Shown here one piece after another: positions 35,772-44,998 of a stretch of 64,000 bases of DNA. The stretch covers positions 62,001 through 126,000 of the forward strand of contig NZ_QKZT01000004.1 in assembly GCF_003254055.1 (NCBI RefSeq), read 5' to 3'. A model generated the notes under the pieces. The model saw only the letters and a program-made list of their open reading frames with translations. It was not told the origin of the DNA and did not search any database. The translations under genes were made by a program, and so were the position numbers. Source of the stretch: Algoriphagus chordae. Its GTDB lineage: Bacteria > Bacteroidota > Bacteroidia > Cytophagales > Cyclobacteriaceae. Each line of letters starts with the position of its first letter. Within the stretch, counting starts at the first letter, position 1.

Positions 35772-35793
35772 GCTTAGCTTCAAGTCTTTAGCC

Positions 35794-35831
35794 AAAAAAG
35801 CCCTGTGAAATTAAATTCACAGGGCTTTTTT
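35794..35831. terminator. Bidirectional terminator between maf and the efflux genes
   Basis: Perfect 16-bp arms AAAAAAGCCCTGTGAA (35794-35809) and its complement (35816-35831) around a 6-nt loop, with A/T runs on both sides. Confidence 0.94.
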
Positions 35832-35883
35832 GGTATGCGTAATTAGGAAGAATTAAGTTCGAAAGAACTTTCGCACTTAGCTA

Positions 35884-37197
35884 TTAATCCTTTTTGACGG
35901 CTATGATTTTGCCTTCTACCGGCGCTATTTTATCTCCTTCTTTCAATTCCTTACTTACGATGAAGTAAGGGCCTGAGATGATTTGCTCACCTTCAGTCAG
36001 TCCTTCCAATACTTCAATATTTTGGAAGTCAGAAATACCTGTTGTGATTTCCTTCAATTTGGCAACTCCACCATCATTCACAAATACCAATTCTTTGGCG
36101 CGGGTCGCACCTGCTACCAAGGTATCTCGCTTGTGCTCTCTGGTCGTTACAGCTGCTAGAGGAACTGAAAGAGCGTTGTTTTTAGAATTCGTGATAACTT
36201 CAACAGAAGCAGTCATTCCAGGTCGGAAAGGGTATTTCTTTCCTTCATCTACCAAGTCTTGGTATGAATCATTTAAGATCCTGATTTTCACCTTGAATTC
36301 TGTAACTGCATCTGCTGATGCTTTTACGTTGGCTGTATTGGCAATACTAGTTACTACTCCTTTAAATGTCTTTCCTGTGTAAGCATAAGAATCAACATCA
36401 ATAATAGAAGTGTCACCCAAACTCAATCTTACGATATCATTTTCGTTTACATCCACTCTTACTTCCATTTTAGAAAGATCAGCGATAGTCAACATTTCTG
36501 TACCTGCCATTTGCTGAGTTCCCACCACTCGTTCTCCTTGCTCTACCAAGAGGTTGGATACTATTCCATTTACTGGAGAATATACATTGGTCAATCTCAA
36601 GTTTTCAGAGGCTTCATCTACAGATGCTTGCGAGCTTTTCACTACAAATTCAGAGGCACGAACACTTTGTTTTGCTGCTTCCAAATCCTTCTCAGCAGTA
36701 ATGTAAGTAGACTGTGCTTGCTCGTAATCTGCCTCAGAAATGGCTTTTTGCTCATAAAGACTTTTTTGTCTATTGTAGTTTTGCTGAGCCTGCGTGAATT
36801 GAGCCTCAGATCTCTGCAATGCTGCACGAGATTGTGACAAATTAGCTTCCTGCTGATTGAAGTTTGCTTTGGTTCTATCCAATGCAGAGATAAAGTTGTC
36901 TGGTCTGATTTTCACCAACAGCATACCTGCGGCGACAGAATCACCTTCTTGTACATGCAAAGCAATAATTTCACCAGCTACATCTGGACTTAGATTTACT
37001 TCTACTTCAGGTTGAATCTCACCCGATGCACTTACTTTTTCTATAATTGATACCTTTTTTACGGTAGCGACCTCTACTTGAGTTTCTTTGTCACCGCCTA
37101 CCCATCCAGCATTTCGAGCGATTACTGCAAAAATGATTAGGACTACAATTCCTCCTAGGAGGTAGTACAATAGCTTATTTGATTTCTTATTGGCCAT
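35884..37197 (-). CDS. HlyD/MacA-type efflux periplasmic adaptor
   Basis: A 437-residue membrane-fusion protein linking an inner-membrane pump to a TolC-type channel. It has one N-terminal membrane helix (residues 9-27, after MANKKSNK), a lipoyl/barrel-sandwich half-motif 'SPDVAGEIIALHVQEGDSVAAGMLLVKI', a long coiled coil (about 105-210, rich in Gln/Ala/Glu), the second half 'VYSPVNGIVSNLLVEQGERVVG', then beta-barrel and membrane-proximal domains ending with 'EGLTEGEQIISGPYFIVSKELKEGDKI'. It starts 3 bp after tolC. No RND, ABC or MFS pump gene follows before the terminator, so the pump must be encoded elsewhere. Confidence 0.93.
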   Translation of the reverse strand: MANKKSNKLLYYLLGGIVVLIIFAVIARNAGWVGGDKETQVEVATVKKVSIIEKVSASGEIQPEVEVNLSPDVAGEIIALHVQEGDSVAAGMLLVKIRPDNFISALDRTKANFNQQEANLSQSRAALQRSEAQFTQAQQNYNRQKSLYEQKAISEADYEQAQSTYITAEKDLEAAKQSVRASEFVVKSSQASVDEASENLRLTNVYSPVNGIVSNLLVEQGERVVGTQQMAGTEMLTIADLSKMEVRVDVNENDIVRLSLGDTSIIDVDSYAYTGKTFKGVVTSIANTANVKASADAVTEFKVKIRILNDSYQDLVDEGKKYPFRPGMTASVEVITNSKNNALSVPLAAVTTREHKRDTLVAGATRAKELVFVNDGGVAKLKEITTGISDFQNIEVLEGLTEGEQIISGPYFIVSKELKEGDKIAPVEGKIIAVKKD

Positions 37198-37200
37198 GGT

Positions 37201-38550
37201 TTAGTTAAGATTAATTGGATTACCCAGGTAAAAATCGAGAACTTTTACTCTGAAAATATATGTGTATTTGGCATTAAGTAAATCTGCCTGTGCGTTGAAA
37301 AGGTTGTTTTGTGCAACTTGAAAATCTACTGAATTGATTGCTCCGAGGTCAAATTGCTGCTGTGCTATTCTGAAAGACTCTTGCAAACTTGTTACTTGAA
37401 CTGTAGATGCTTCATAAGTTAGCTGTGATGCTAATGCAGAATTATAGGCAGTTTCGATATCATTTCTTAGTTGATTCTCTGCCTCCAAAGCAGCAACTTC
37501 AGAAATTCTGTACTGTACTCTTGCACGTTGTACACCAGCCTTATTGCTCAATCTAGAAAATAGAGGAATGTTCAAAGATAAACTTACTGCCTCTGAAAGG
37601 TTATTTTCAATCTGTGTACCGAAGCTGGGTCTTTCAGTTCCATAAACTTGATCTACGTAATTGGAGAAAATATTTGCTCCAACTCCTAGAGTAGGGTAGT
37701 AACCTGCCTTAGCAAGTTTCACTCCATATTCAGCGCTTTCTATATTTGCTTGAGCAGCTTTGATCTCAGGCATAGTTTCCAATGCCGTCATGTAGATAGC
37801 TTTCGGGGTTTCTGTGGCCATTAGTGATTCGTTGATTTCGAATTCAGGCTCAATCACAGAGAACTCTGGAGTATAAGGAATCTGCAATGCTTGGGCTAGG
37901 TTTAGCTTAGCAATATTGTAATTGTTTTTGGCATTGATCAGATTCACTTCATTCGTAGCATTTTGAGCTTGTATATCTAATTGATCAGAAAAAGCCAAGG
38001 AGCCAGCATCCACCAATTTGGTAGTTCTGATCAGTTGATCTTTGGTAGTTGATAATTGATTTTCAGCCACATTTACCTGCTCCCTATTAAACACCACATT
38101 GATAAACAAATTAATGATGTTTAGGGTAATGTCATTTTTTGTTGCTTCAATATTGTGCAAACCTGCTTCCAAATTCACTTTGGATTGCTTAATAGAATTA
38201 TTGATCTGGTTACCTGCAAATAAGGTAAGGTTGGAAGATGCCGATAGGTTAATGTTACCAATCCTTGCTGTTTCAAAAAGGTTGGTTACCGGGTTAATAG
38301 ATCGACCCCATCTATAGCCAGAACTAGCCCCAGTAGTTAGATTAGGATATCGCTGTCCTTGATTTTGTAGAAGGGTAGCTTCATTGGAGAGTTGGTTTAG
38401 TTCACTTCTTTTCAGTGTTAGGTTGTTTTCCAACGCAATATTGACAGCTGTCTCTAGGTCGAGAGGGCCTGAAGGAACAACTGTTTCTTGTGCAAAAGTT
38501 GAAAAACCAATCCCAGCAGCTAATGTAAAGCTTAGTAGGAATTTTTTCAT
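37201..38550 (-). CDS. TolC-family outer-membrane efflux protein
   Basis: A 449-residue outer-membrane factor that forms the exit duct of a tripartite efflux or type I secretion system. Signal peptide MKKFLLSFTLAAGIGFSTFAQ (cut near residue 20). The mature protein has the internal duplication of OEP domains: helical repeats such as 'LDLETAVNIALENNLTLKRSELNQLSNEA' and 'ETPKAIYMTALETMPEIKAAQANIESAEYGVKLAKAGYYPTLGVGA'. The ATG at 38550 starts the signal peptide; one at 38568 would overlap the serine dehydratase gene and add six residues. It lies 7 bp after that gene and 3 bp before the adaptor, so the three are probably cotranscribed. Confidence 0.93.
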   Translation of the reverse strand: MKKFLLSFTLAAGIGFSTFAQETVVPSGPLDLETAVNIALENNLTLKRSELNQLSNEATLLQNQGQRYPNLTTGASSGYRWGRSINPVTNLFETARIGNINLSASSNLTLFAGNQINNSIKQSKVNLEAGLHNIEATKNDITLNIINLFINVVFNREQVNVAENQLSTTKDQLIRTTKLVDAGSLAFSDQLDIQAQNATNEVNLINAKNNYNIAKLNLAQALQIPYTPEFSVIEPEFEINESLMATETPKAIYMTALETMPEIKAAQANIESAEYGVKLAKAGYYPTLGVGANIFSNYVDQVYGTERPSFGTQIENNLSEAVSLSLNIPLFSRLSNKAGVQRARVQYRISEVAALEAENQLRNDIETAYNSALASQLTYEASTVQVTSLQESFRIAQQQFDLGAINSVDFQVAQNNLFNAQADLLNAKYTYIFRVKVLDFYLGNPINLN

Positions 38551-38557
38551 AGTGTAG

Positions 38558-39235
38558 TTAAAGGTCAATGTCTGGTATATATATTAATTCGGAAATCCAG
38601 GATAAGGATTTTAGGTATTCTATAGTGATGTCCCTGATTCCAGAGTCCATTTCTATCACGTGACAAGCTAGGTCGTGTTTGCCTTTCCTTGAGACAGACA
38701 TGGTGGCGATATTGGCTTTGGACTGAGCGAGTACAGCGGAAATAAAGGCAATAGCTCCAGAGATATCCTCTGCTTTGATAATTAAGGTGTGGTCAGCAGC
38801 TGAGAAATTTGCTACAAAACCATCTACTTCTGAGATGTTGATTACGCCTCCACCTAAACTTTCTCCTACGACCTCTACCGTTCTTTCTCCTTTTTTGAGA
38901 TTAAGCTTAATGGTATTTGGATGGTGAATAGAGGAATTAGCAATAGATTTAAACTGGAAGTTGAATCCCTTTTCCTTGGCAATATCAAGTGCTGTTTTGA
39001 TGTTGGGATCATCTGTTTTGAAATCCATCAATCCACCAACTATTGCTCGATCACTTCCGTGCCCTTCGTAAGTTCTGGCAAAGGAATTATAAAAGGTGAT
39101 AACAGCTTCGTCAGGTATGCCACCCAAAACACGAACAGCGGCTCTTGCGATTCGTACAACTCCTGCAGTATGGGAAGAAGATGGGCCGATCATAATGGGT
39201 CCAATCATATCAAAAACACTACTTTTATTTGCCAT
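38558..39235 (-). CDS. L-serine dehydratase, iron-sulfur-dependent, beta subunit
   Basis: The beta chain of the [4Fe-4S] L-serine ammonia-lyase, which converts serine to pyruvate and ammonia. 225 residues: SDH-beta domain with the signature 'MIGPIMIGPSSSHTAGVVRIARAAV' at residues 9-33, 'ITFYNSFARTYEGHGSDRAIVGG', and a C-terminal ACT-like regulatory domain ('HTLIIKAEDISGAIAFISAVLAQSKANIATMSVSRKGK'). The alpha chain with the Fe-S cysteines is not next to it. It stands at the head of a minus-strand unit with tolC and hlyD, a functionally odd combination. Upstream it is divergent from the class IV aminotransferase gene. Confidence 0.92.
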   Translation of the reverse strand: MANKSSVFDMIGPIMIGPSSSHTAGVVRIARAAVRVLGGIPDEAVITFYNSFARTYEGHGSDRAIVGGLMDFKTDDPNIKTALDIAKEKGFNFQFKSIANSSIHHPNTIKLNLKKGERTVEVVGESLGGGVINISEVDGFVANFSAADHTLIIKAEDISGAIAFISAVLAQSKANIATMSVSRKGKHDLACHVIEMDSGIRDITIEYLKSLSWISELIYIPDIDL

Positions 39236-39390
39236 CTGGGTTTAATATTCCAATTTTGATGCTAAGGTAAAATCGTTCTTACGATTTCATGCAAAAATTC
39301 TTATTTATTGTATTGAATGCGATTTAAATGGTGACATGTTTAGATAGTTTAACATCATCTACATTCTACAAAATTGATATTTGACCGATT

Positions 39391-40215
39391 ATGAACAGTA
39401 TAATGACCGAAATCGAAACAATCTATCAAAAATCCTCTCCTAGCGAAACTTGGTTCTGCGAAGATACAATAAAGTTGCCAAACCGTGCCAGTAGCTATGG
39501 TGACGGTTTGTTTGAGACTATGGTCTGGGATCAGGATCATATACGTTTTTTTGACAAGCATCTCCTGAGGCTAAGCGGGGGAATGGAGCTGCTAGGCTTG
39601 GATTTTTCGATGATTAATTCAAATGAACTCATTTCCCTATTAGCAAGTAAATTCCCTAAAGAACGCAAGCGAATTAGATGGTCCGTGTTTCGTGCTGGTG
39701 CTGGAAAATATACCCCAGAGGAATCTGATCTAATCCAAGTTTTGCAAATAGCAGAGGCTACTCTTGTGAGTCCTATTAAAAAGCATGTAGCTGTCTCCAA
39801 AAATGTACAGCTGTATCCTAGTTTATGGTCTCAATTTAAGACTCTCAATGCTATGCCTTATATACTGGCTAATAAAGAGAAAAAGGAAAGAGGCTTGGAT
39901 GAACTTATTCTGCTGGATCATCGAGGTTATATATCTGAAGCCAGTATTGCTAATATTTTTTGGATTAAGTCAGGTGAATATTTCACGCCTTCTCTAAGCT
40001 GTGGATGTATCAATGGCATAAGTCGGCAGGTCTTGATAGACTATTTAGATTCAAAAAATATTCCTATTCATATAGGAGAGTTTAAACTAGAAGAATTGGT
40101 GAATTCGGAGCAGGTTTTTGTCACTAACTCATCGGGTGTCAGTTATTTAGAAAATTACCAGGATAAGAAATTTTCAATTGTGCCAATTGCATTTTTAAAA
40201 GAATTGTTTAATTGA
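39391..40215 (+). CDS. pabC: Class IV aminotransferase, probable aminodeoxychorismate lyase
   Basis: A 274-residue fold-type IV PLP enzyme. The family contains branched-chain aminotransferases, D-amino-acid transaminases and 4-amino-4-deoxychorismate lyase (folate synthesis). Visible motifs: 'RASSYGDGLFETMVWDQ' near the N-terminus, the Lys region 'NAMPYILANKEKKERGLDELILLDHRGYISEASIANIFWI', and 'CGCINGISRQVLIDYL'. The lack of typical branched-chain residues and the length favour aminodeoxychorismate lyase, but by eye alone this is a moderate call. Alternative starts exist at 39391 and 39403. It is a single gene divergent from the serine dehydratase gene. Confidence 0.75.
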   Translation: MNSIMTEIETIYQKSSPSETWFCEDTIKLPNRASSYGDGLFETMVWDQDHIRFFDKHLLRLSGGMELLGLDFSMINSNELISLLASKFPKERKRIRWSVFRAGAGKYTPEESDLIQVLQIAEATLVSPIKKHVAVSKNVQLYPSLWSQFKTLNAMPYILANKEKKERGLDELILLDHRGYISEASIANIFWIKSGEYFTPSLSCGCINGISRQVLIDYLDSKNIPIHIGEFKLEELVNSEQVFVTNSSGVSYLENYQDKKFSIVPIAFLKELFN

Positions 40216-40334
40216 ACTAGAAATAGCGAGTTATTTTTACGGACGTTATCTTGAAAATATTATCTTTATCGGGCTATTCTAACAAGATTAGTCGATTACC
40301 CAAACTAACTGCCCAAAACCTAACCTAACAATTT

Positions 40335-41978
40335 ATGCTTTTAGAACCTTTAGACTTAGCTGTATTTATTGGCTATTGTCTGCTCATCGTCGGAATGGGC
40401 TTATTTGTGTCCCGAGAGAAAAAAGGACACATCAAAGATTCCTCAGATTATTTTCTTGCCTCAAAAGCACTTCCATGGTGGGCTGTAGGAGCATCATTAA
40501 TTGCATCCAATATTTCAGCAGAGCAATTTATAGGGATGTCAGGTTCTGGCTTTGCGCTCGGACTTGCGATCTCTACCTATGAGTGGATGGCAGCTATCAC
40601 CTTACTAGTGGTAGCCATATTTTTCTTACCCGTCTATATCAAAAAGGGGATCTATACCATGCCTGGTTTTTTGGCAGATAGATATGATTCACGTGTAAGA
40701 ACCACAATGGCCGTATTCTGGCTGTTACTTTATGTATTCGTGAACTTGACTTCAGTATTGTACTTAGGTGCCTTGAGTCTAAATACCATTATGGGTATTC
40801 CGCTAGGATATGGCATTGCAGGATTGGCCGCTTTCGCCATGCTTTATTCTATTTATGGAGGTTTGAAAGCGGTGGCTTGGACTGATGTGATCCAGGTGGT
40901 ATTCCTTATAGCAGGTGGTTTGGCCACTACTTATATCGCATTGCAGATGGTAGGTAGTGGAGATGCGTGGGAAGGATTGGGATTATTGAGAAGAGAAGTT
41001 CCAGGACACTTCTCGATGATTTTATCCAAAGGTGAAATGATGATTCCGGATGGATCTGGTGGTACTCGTGATGCTTACTTGGATCTTCCAGGTATCTCAG
41101 TATTAGTTGGAGGTATGTGGATCACAAACTTGAGTTACTGGGGTTTCAACCAATACATCACCCAACGTGCCTTGGCTGCCAAAAGCCTAGATGAAGCGCA
41201 GAAAGGGATGATTTTCGCAGGTTTCTTGAAATTGTTGATGCCTTTGATCGTAGTAATTCCAGGTATTGCAGCTTATGTGATCGTCACCAATGGAATAGAT
41301 ACAAGCTTTATTGATTCTATGAAGGACCCCGTCACTGGACTGATCAAATCCGACAGAGCTTATCCTACATTGTTACATTTACTTCCAGTAGGCTTGAAAG
41401 GACTTGCTTTTGCAGCATTAACTGCAGCGATAGTGTCATCCTTAGCATCGATGGCAAATAGTACTTCTACTATTTTCACCATGGATATTTTCAATAAGCA
41501 CTTTGATAAGAATGCCAGCCAGACGAAGCAGGTAAGAGTAGGTAGAATTACCGCAGTACTTGCATTTGTTATTGCATCAGTAGTAGCTCCAGCGCTTGGC
41601 CAGCTGGATCAGGCATTTCAGTTTATACAGGAATATACAGGATTCATTAGTCCAGGAGTATTTGCTATTTTCTTCTTTGGCGTATTCTGGAAGAAGACCA
41701 CTTCAAACGCTGCTCTGACTGGTGCGGCATTGAGTATTCCGCTTTCTGTAGTATTGAAAATTATTTTCCCGGCACTGCCATTCATTGATAGAATGGGAGT
41801 TGTTTTCTTGATTCTTGCAGCTTTGATGATTATTATTTCTTTGGTAGAAGGCAAAGGAAAAGATCATCCAAACAGCATAGAAATAAACAAGGAACTATTC
41901 AGTACGAGTACCACATTTAAAATCGGTGCTATTCTAATTACAGGAATTACTGCCGCACTTTATATCGTATTCTGGTAA
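40335..41978 (+). CDS. Sodium/solute symporter (SSS family), probably for a sugar
   Basis: A 547-residue integral membrane protein of the SSS family, using the sodium gradient to take up a sugar, with about fourteen transmembrane helices. Diagnostic segments: 'DYFLASKALPWWAVGASLIASNISAEQFIGMSGSGFA' (TM2 and the sodium-site region), 'GGLKAVAWTDVIQVVFLIAGG', 'FNQYITQRALAAKSLDEAQKGMIFAGFLKLLMPLIVVIPGIAAYVI', and 'LTAAIVSSLASMANSTSTIFTMDIF', as in SglT-type sodium/glucose or sodium/xylose carriers. The downstream xylB and xylA (10 bp gap to xylB) make xylose the likely substrate. It is the first gene of the xylose operon. Confidence 0.92.
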   Translation: MLLEPLDLAVFIGYCLLIVGMGLFVSREKKGHIKDSSDYFLASKALPWWAVGASLIASNISAEQFIGMSGSGFALGLAISTYEWMAAITLLVVAIFFLPVYIKKGIYTMPGFLADRYDSRVRTTMAVFWLLLYVFVNLTSVLYLGALSLNTIMGIPLGYGIAGLAAFAMLYSIYGGLKAVAWTDVIQVVFLIAGGLATTYIALQMVGSGDAWEGLGLLRREVPGHFSMILSKGEMMIPDGSGGTRDAYLDLPGISVLVGGMWITNLSYWGFNQYITQRALAAKSLDEAQKGMIFAGFLKLLMPLIVVIPGIAAYVIVTNGIDTSFIDSMKDPVTGLIKSDRAYPTLLHLLPVGLKGLAFAALTAAIVSSLASMANSTSTIFTMDIFNKHFDKNASQTKQVRVGRITAVLAFVIASVVAPALGQLDQAFQFIQEYTGFISPGVFAIFFFGVFWKKTTSNAALTGAALSIPLSVVLKIIFPALPFIDRMGVVFLILAALMIIISLVEGKGKDHPNSIEINKELFSTSTTFKIGAILITGITAALYIVFW

Positions 41979-41988
41979 ATCAAATTAA

Positions 41989-43488
41989 ATGAGACGTTTA
42001 TTATTAGGAATTGATATAGGAAGTTCATCCGTCAAAACCTCCTTACTTGATGCAGATTCAGGTAAGTCTATTTTATCAAAGGCATTTCCCGAGGAGGAAA
42101 TGATCATAGATTCTCCCGAAAAGGGCTGGGCTGAGCAGGATCCAGAAATGTGGTGGAAGTATGTGCAACATTCTATCCGCTATGTACTGAACAAGACTGC
42201 GGTAAAGAAGGGTGAACTGAAAGGAATCGGTATTGCCTACCAAATGCATGGATTGGTGTTGGTCGATAAGGAGCAAAATGTTCTGAGACCATCTATTATA
42301 TGGTGTGATAGCCGAGCAGTGGGCATAGGGGAAAAAGCATTCAGAGATCTTGGGGAAGAATATTGCCTCAAGAACTTATTGAATTCTCCTGGGAATTTCA
42401 CTGCCTCCAAACTTCGCTGGGTGATTGAAAATGAACCTGCACTTGCTGCGAAAGTTCATAAGATGATGCTTCCGGGAGATTTTATTGCGATGAGATTGAG
42501 CGGTGAGATATGCACTTCCGAGACAGGATTGTCTGAAGGTATTTTCTGGGATTTTCAGAAAAACGGTTTGAGTGATCAGGTTTTAGATAACTATAAGATT
42601 TCCAAATCTTGGATTCCTGAGGTTGTCCCTTCTTATTCTATTCAGGGTCGTGTTTCCGCGATAGCTTCTGAAGTCACAGGTATAGAAGAAGGAGTTCCTA
42701 TTTCATACCGGGCTGGTGATCAGCCTAATAATGCATTTTCACTTCAAGTGTTGAAGCCAGGTGAATTGGCAACTACTGCAGGTACCTCAGGTACGGTATA
42801 TGGAGTTACGGATAAGCCACTTCACGACCCCTTATCTAGGGTAAATACTTTTGTCCATGTAAATCATACCGAGGAAAAGCCATCTTATGGAGTTTTACTT
42901 TGTGTTAATGGTACTGGTATTTTGAACAGTTGGTTGAAAAAAATCATGGGCGCTGCTCATATTGAATACAACGAAATGAACAACCTGGGAGGTTCTGCAC
43001 CGATAGGATCAGAAGGGTTGACTTTCATTCCCTTTGGAAATGGAGCTGAACGTATATTGCAAAACCAGTATGTAGGAGCACATTTGCTTGGCTTGGATTT
43101 GCTCAAGCATGATAAGAAACATATGATTCGTGCAGCTCAAGAGGGAATTGTTTCTGCATTGACCTTTGGGTTCCGTATTATGCAGGATATGGGACTTGAC
43201 CTCAATACTGTAAAAGCAGGCAAAGCTAATATGTTCTTGAGTCCTGTGTTCCGTAAGACTTTTGTTCACATGAACAAAGTAGTGCTGGAACTGTATGATA
43301 CAGATGGAGCGCAGGGAGCTGCAAGAGGAGCTGGCATTGGAGCAGGGGTGTTTTCTACAGAGACAGAAGCATTTGAAGGCTTGGAATTGCTAGAAACTAT
43401 TGAGCCTAATGAGCATTTCTTTGAGCCATATGAAGAAGTTTATTCCTATTGGAAAACTCAACTAGAGGCTATCCAAAAAATGAATTAA
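41989..43488 (+). CDS. xylB: Xylulokinase
   Basis: FGGY-family carbohydrate kinase of 499 residues, phosphorylating D-xylulose to D-xylulose 5-phosphate. N-terminal ATPase motif 'LLLGIDIGSSSVKTSLLD', then 'GWAEQDPEMWW', 'GIGIAYQMHGLVLVD', 'RPSIIWCDSRAV', 'LPGDFIAMRLSGE', and the C-terminal glycine-rich 'TTAGTSGTVYG' and 'DGAQGAARGAGIGAGVF'. The DSRA and YQMHG motifs favour xylulokinase over other FGGY kinases. It lies 10 bp after the symporter gene and 45 bp before xylA, forming a three-gene xylose utilisation operon. Confidence 0.95.
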   Translation: MRRLLLGIDIGSSSVKTSLLDADSGKSILSKAFPEEEMIIDSPEKGWAEQDPEMWWKYVQHSIRYVLNKTAVKKGELKGIGIAYQMHGLVLVDKEQNVLRPSIIWCDSRAVGIGEKAFRDLGEEYCLKNLLNSPGNFTASKLRWVIENEPALAAKVHKMMLPGDFIAMRLSGEICTSETGLSEGIFWDFQKNGLSDQVLDNYKISKSWIPEVVPSYSIQGRVSAIASEVTGIEEGVPISYRAGDQPNNAFSLQVLKPGELATTAGTSGTVYGVTDKPLHDPLSRVNTFVHVNHTEEKPSYGVLLCVNGTGILNSWLKKIMGAAHIEYNEMNNLGGSAPIGSEGLTFIPFGNGAERILQNQYVGAHLLGLDLLKHDKKHMIRAAQEGIVSALTFGFRIMQDMGLDLNTVKAGKANMFLSPVFRKTFVHMNKVVLELYDTDGAQGAARGAGIGAGVFSTETEAFEGLELLETIEPNEHFFEPYEEVYSYWKTQLEAIQKMN

Positions 43489-43533
43489 TACTTGAATTTC
43501 AAACCTATAAATAACTAATAAACCAAAGTAAAC

Positions 43534-44847
43534 ATGTCAAAAACTTATTTTCCATCTATCGATAAAATCCCTTTCGAGGGTAAGGAAAGTGATAATCCTT
43601 TTGCTTTTAGATATTACGACGAGAATCGTCTAATCGCCGGTAAGACCATGAAGGAGCACTTCAAATTCTCTATTGCCTACTGGCATTCCTTCTGCGGTAC
43701 TGGTGGAGATCCATTTGGGCCAGGTACCATCGTTCATCCTTGGGATGCAGCAGCGGATCCTATCCAGAGAGCCAAAGACAAAATGGATGCTGCTTTCGAA
43801 TTCATCACCAAAATAGGAGCACCTTATTATTGCTTCCATGATATTGACTTGGTCGATGAAGGTCCAACTTTAGGTCACTATGAGAAAAACATGCATATCA
43901 TCACTGATTATGCTAAGCAAAAGCAAGCTGAAACTGGAGTAAAACTTCTCTGGGGTACAGCTAATGTCTTTAGCCATCCAAGGTATATGAATGGTGCTTC
44001 CACCAATCCAGATATGAGTGTTGTGGCTAGGGCAGGAGCTCAGGTGAAAAATGCCATAGATGCTACCATCAAATTGGATGGAGAAAATTACGTGTTCTGG
44101 GGAGGTCGTGAAGGCTATATGTCTTTGCTCAATACAGATATGAAGCGTGAGACTGAGCACCTAGCTCAATTCCTGACTATGTCACGTGATTATGCTAGAA
44201 AGAACGGTTTCAAAGGAACATTCTTCATCGAACCTAAGCCAATGGAGCCTACCAAGCATCAGTATGATTACGATGCAGCTACGGTAATTGGATTCCTGAG
44301 ACAGCATGGTTTGGACAAAGATTTCAAATTGAACATTGAAGTAAACCACGCTACCTTGGCTGGACATACCTTCCAGCACGAGCTTCAAGTATGTGCTGAT
44401 GCAGGTCTGCTTGGAAGTATCGATGCGAATAGAGGTGACTATCAAAATGGCTGGGATACTGATCAGTTTGCGATGAACTTACAGGAAATGACTGAAGCAA
44501 TGCTTGTGCTCCTGACTTCTTCAGGAATTCAAGGAGGAGGAGTAAACTTTGATGCTAAAATCAGAAGAAACTCCACAGACATGGATGACTTATTCCATGC
44601 ACATATCGGTAGTATGGATGCATTTGCGAGAGGTATGTTGATCGCTCAGGATATTTTGGACAAGTCTGATTATTTGGAAAGAAGAAAGAATCGCTACGCG
44701 AGCTTTGATTCAGGTAAAGGCAAGTCATTTGAATCTGGGCAACTTACACTCGAAGATTTGAGAAACTATGCCGCTGAAGTAGGAGAGCCTATTCAGACCT
44801 CTGGTAAACAAGAGTACTTTGAAAATCTATTGAATAGATTTATCTAA
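43534..44847 (+). CDS. xylA: Xylose isomerase
   Basis: Converts D-xylose to D-xylulose (and glucose to fructose) with two divalent metal ions. At 437 residues it is a class II (long-form) enzyme with an N-terminal extension of about 50 residues. Motifs: '[17 protein letters not shown]', '[12 protein letters not shown]' (catalytic His-Asp), 'VFWGGREGY' and '[17 protein letters not shown]' with metal-binding Glu and Asp, and 'HDLDANRGD'-type '[18 protein letters not shown]'. The order symporter-xylB-xylA differs from E. coli xylAB but is common in Bacteroidota. A strong terminator follows. Confidence 0.97.
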   Translation: MSKTYFPSIDKIPFEGKESDNPFAFRYYDENRLIAGKTMKEHFKFSIAYWHSFCGTGGDPFGPGTIVHPWDAAADPIQRAKDKMDAAFEFITKIGAPYYCFHDIDLVDEGPTLGHYEKNMHIITDYAKQKQAETGVKLLWGTANVFSHPRYMNGASTNPDMSVVARAGAQVKNAIDATIKLDGENYVFWGGREGYMSLLNTDMKRETEHLAQFLTMSRDYARKNGFKGTFFIEPKPMEPTKHQYDYDAATVIGFLRQHGLDKDFKLNIEVNHATLAGHTFQHELQVCADAGLLGSIDANRGDYQNGWDTDQFAMNLQEMTEAMLVLLTSSGIQGGGVNFDAKIRRNSTDMDDLFHAHIGSMDAFARGMLIAQDILDKSDYLERRKNRYASFDSGKGKSFESGQLTLEDLRNYAAEVGEPIQTSGKQEYFENLLNRFI

Positions 44848-44869
44848 GCATCTTTTATAAATTATTTTC

Positions 44870-44905
44870 AAAAGTCCGGTTGATCTTATTCAATCGGACT
44901 TTTTT
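44870..44905 (+). terminator. Terminator of the xylose operon
   Basis: AAAAGTCCGGTTGA (44870-44883) with TCAATCGGACTTTT (44890-44903), one G-T wobble, loop of 6 nt, T-run to 44905. Confidence 0.9.
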
Positions 44906-44998
44906 AGTGAAAAACTTTCGATGAATTTGTAAAATATCTAGATGGGAATAAGATGTCTCCTTTAAATCTCATAATTTGGCATCTATAGTTGCTAGTGT

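Noticed and set aside
40294-40301. GATTACCC before the sodium/sugar symporter as an HTCS site
   Set aside because: No second ACCC half-site 22-23 bp away and no matching -7 box at the expected distance.
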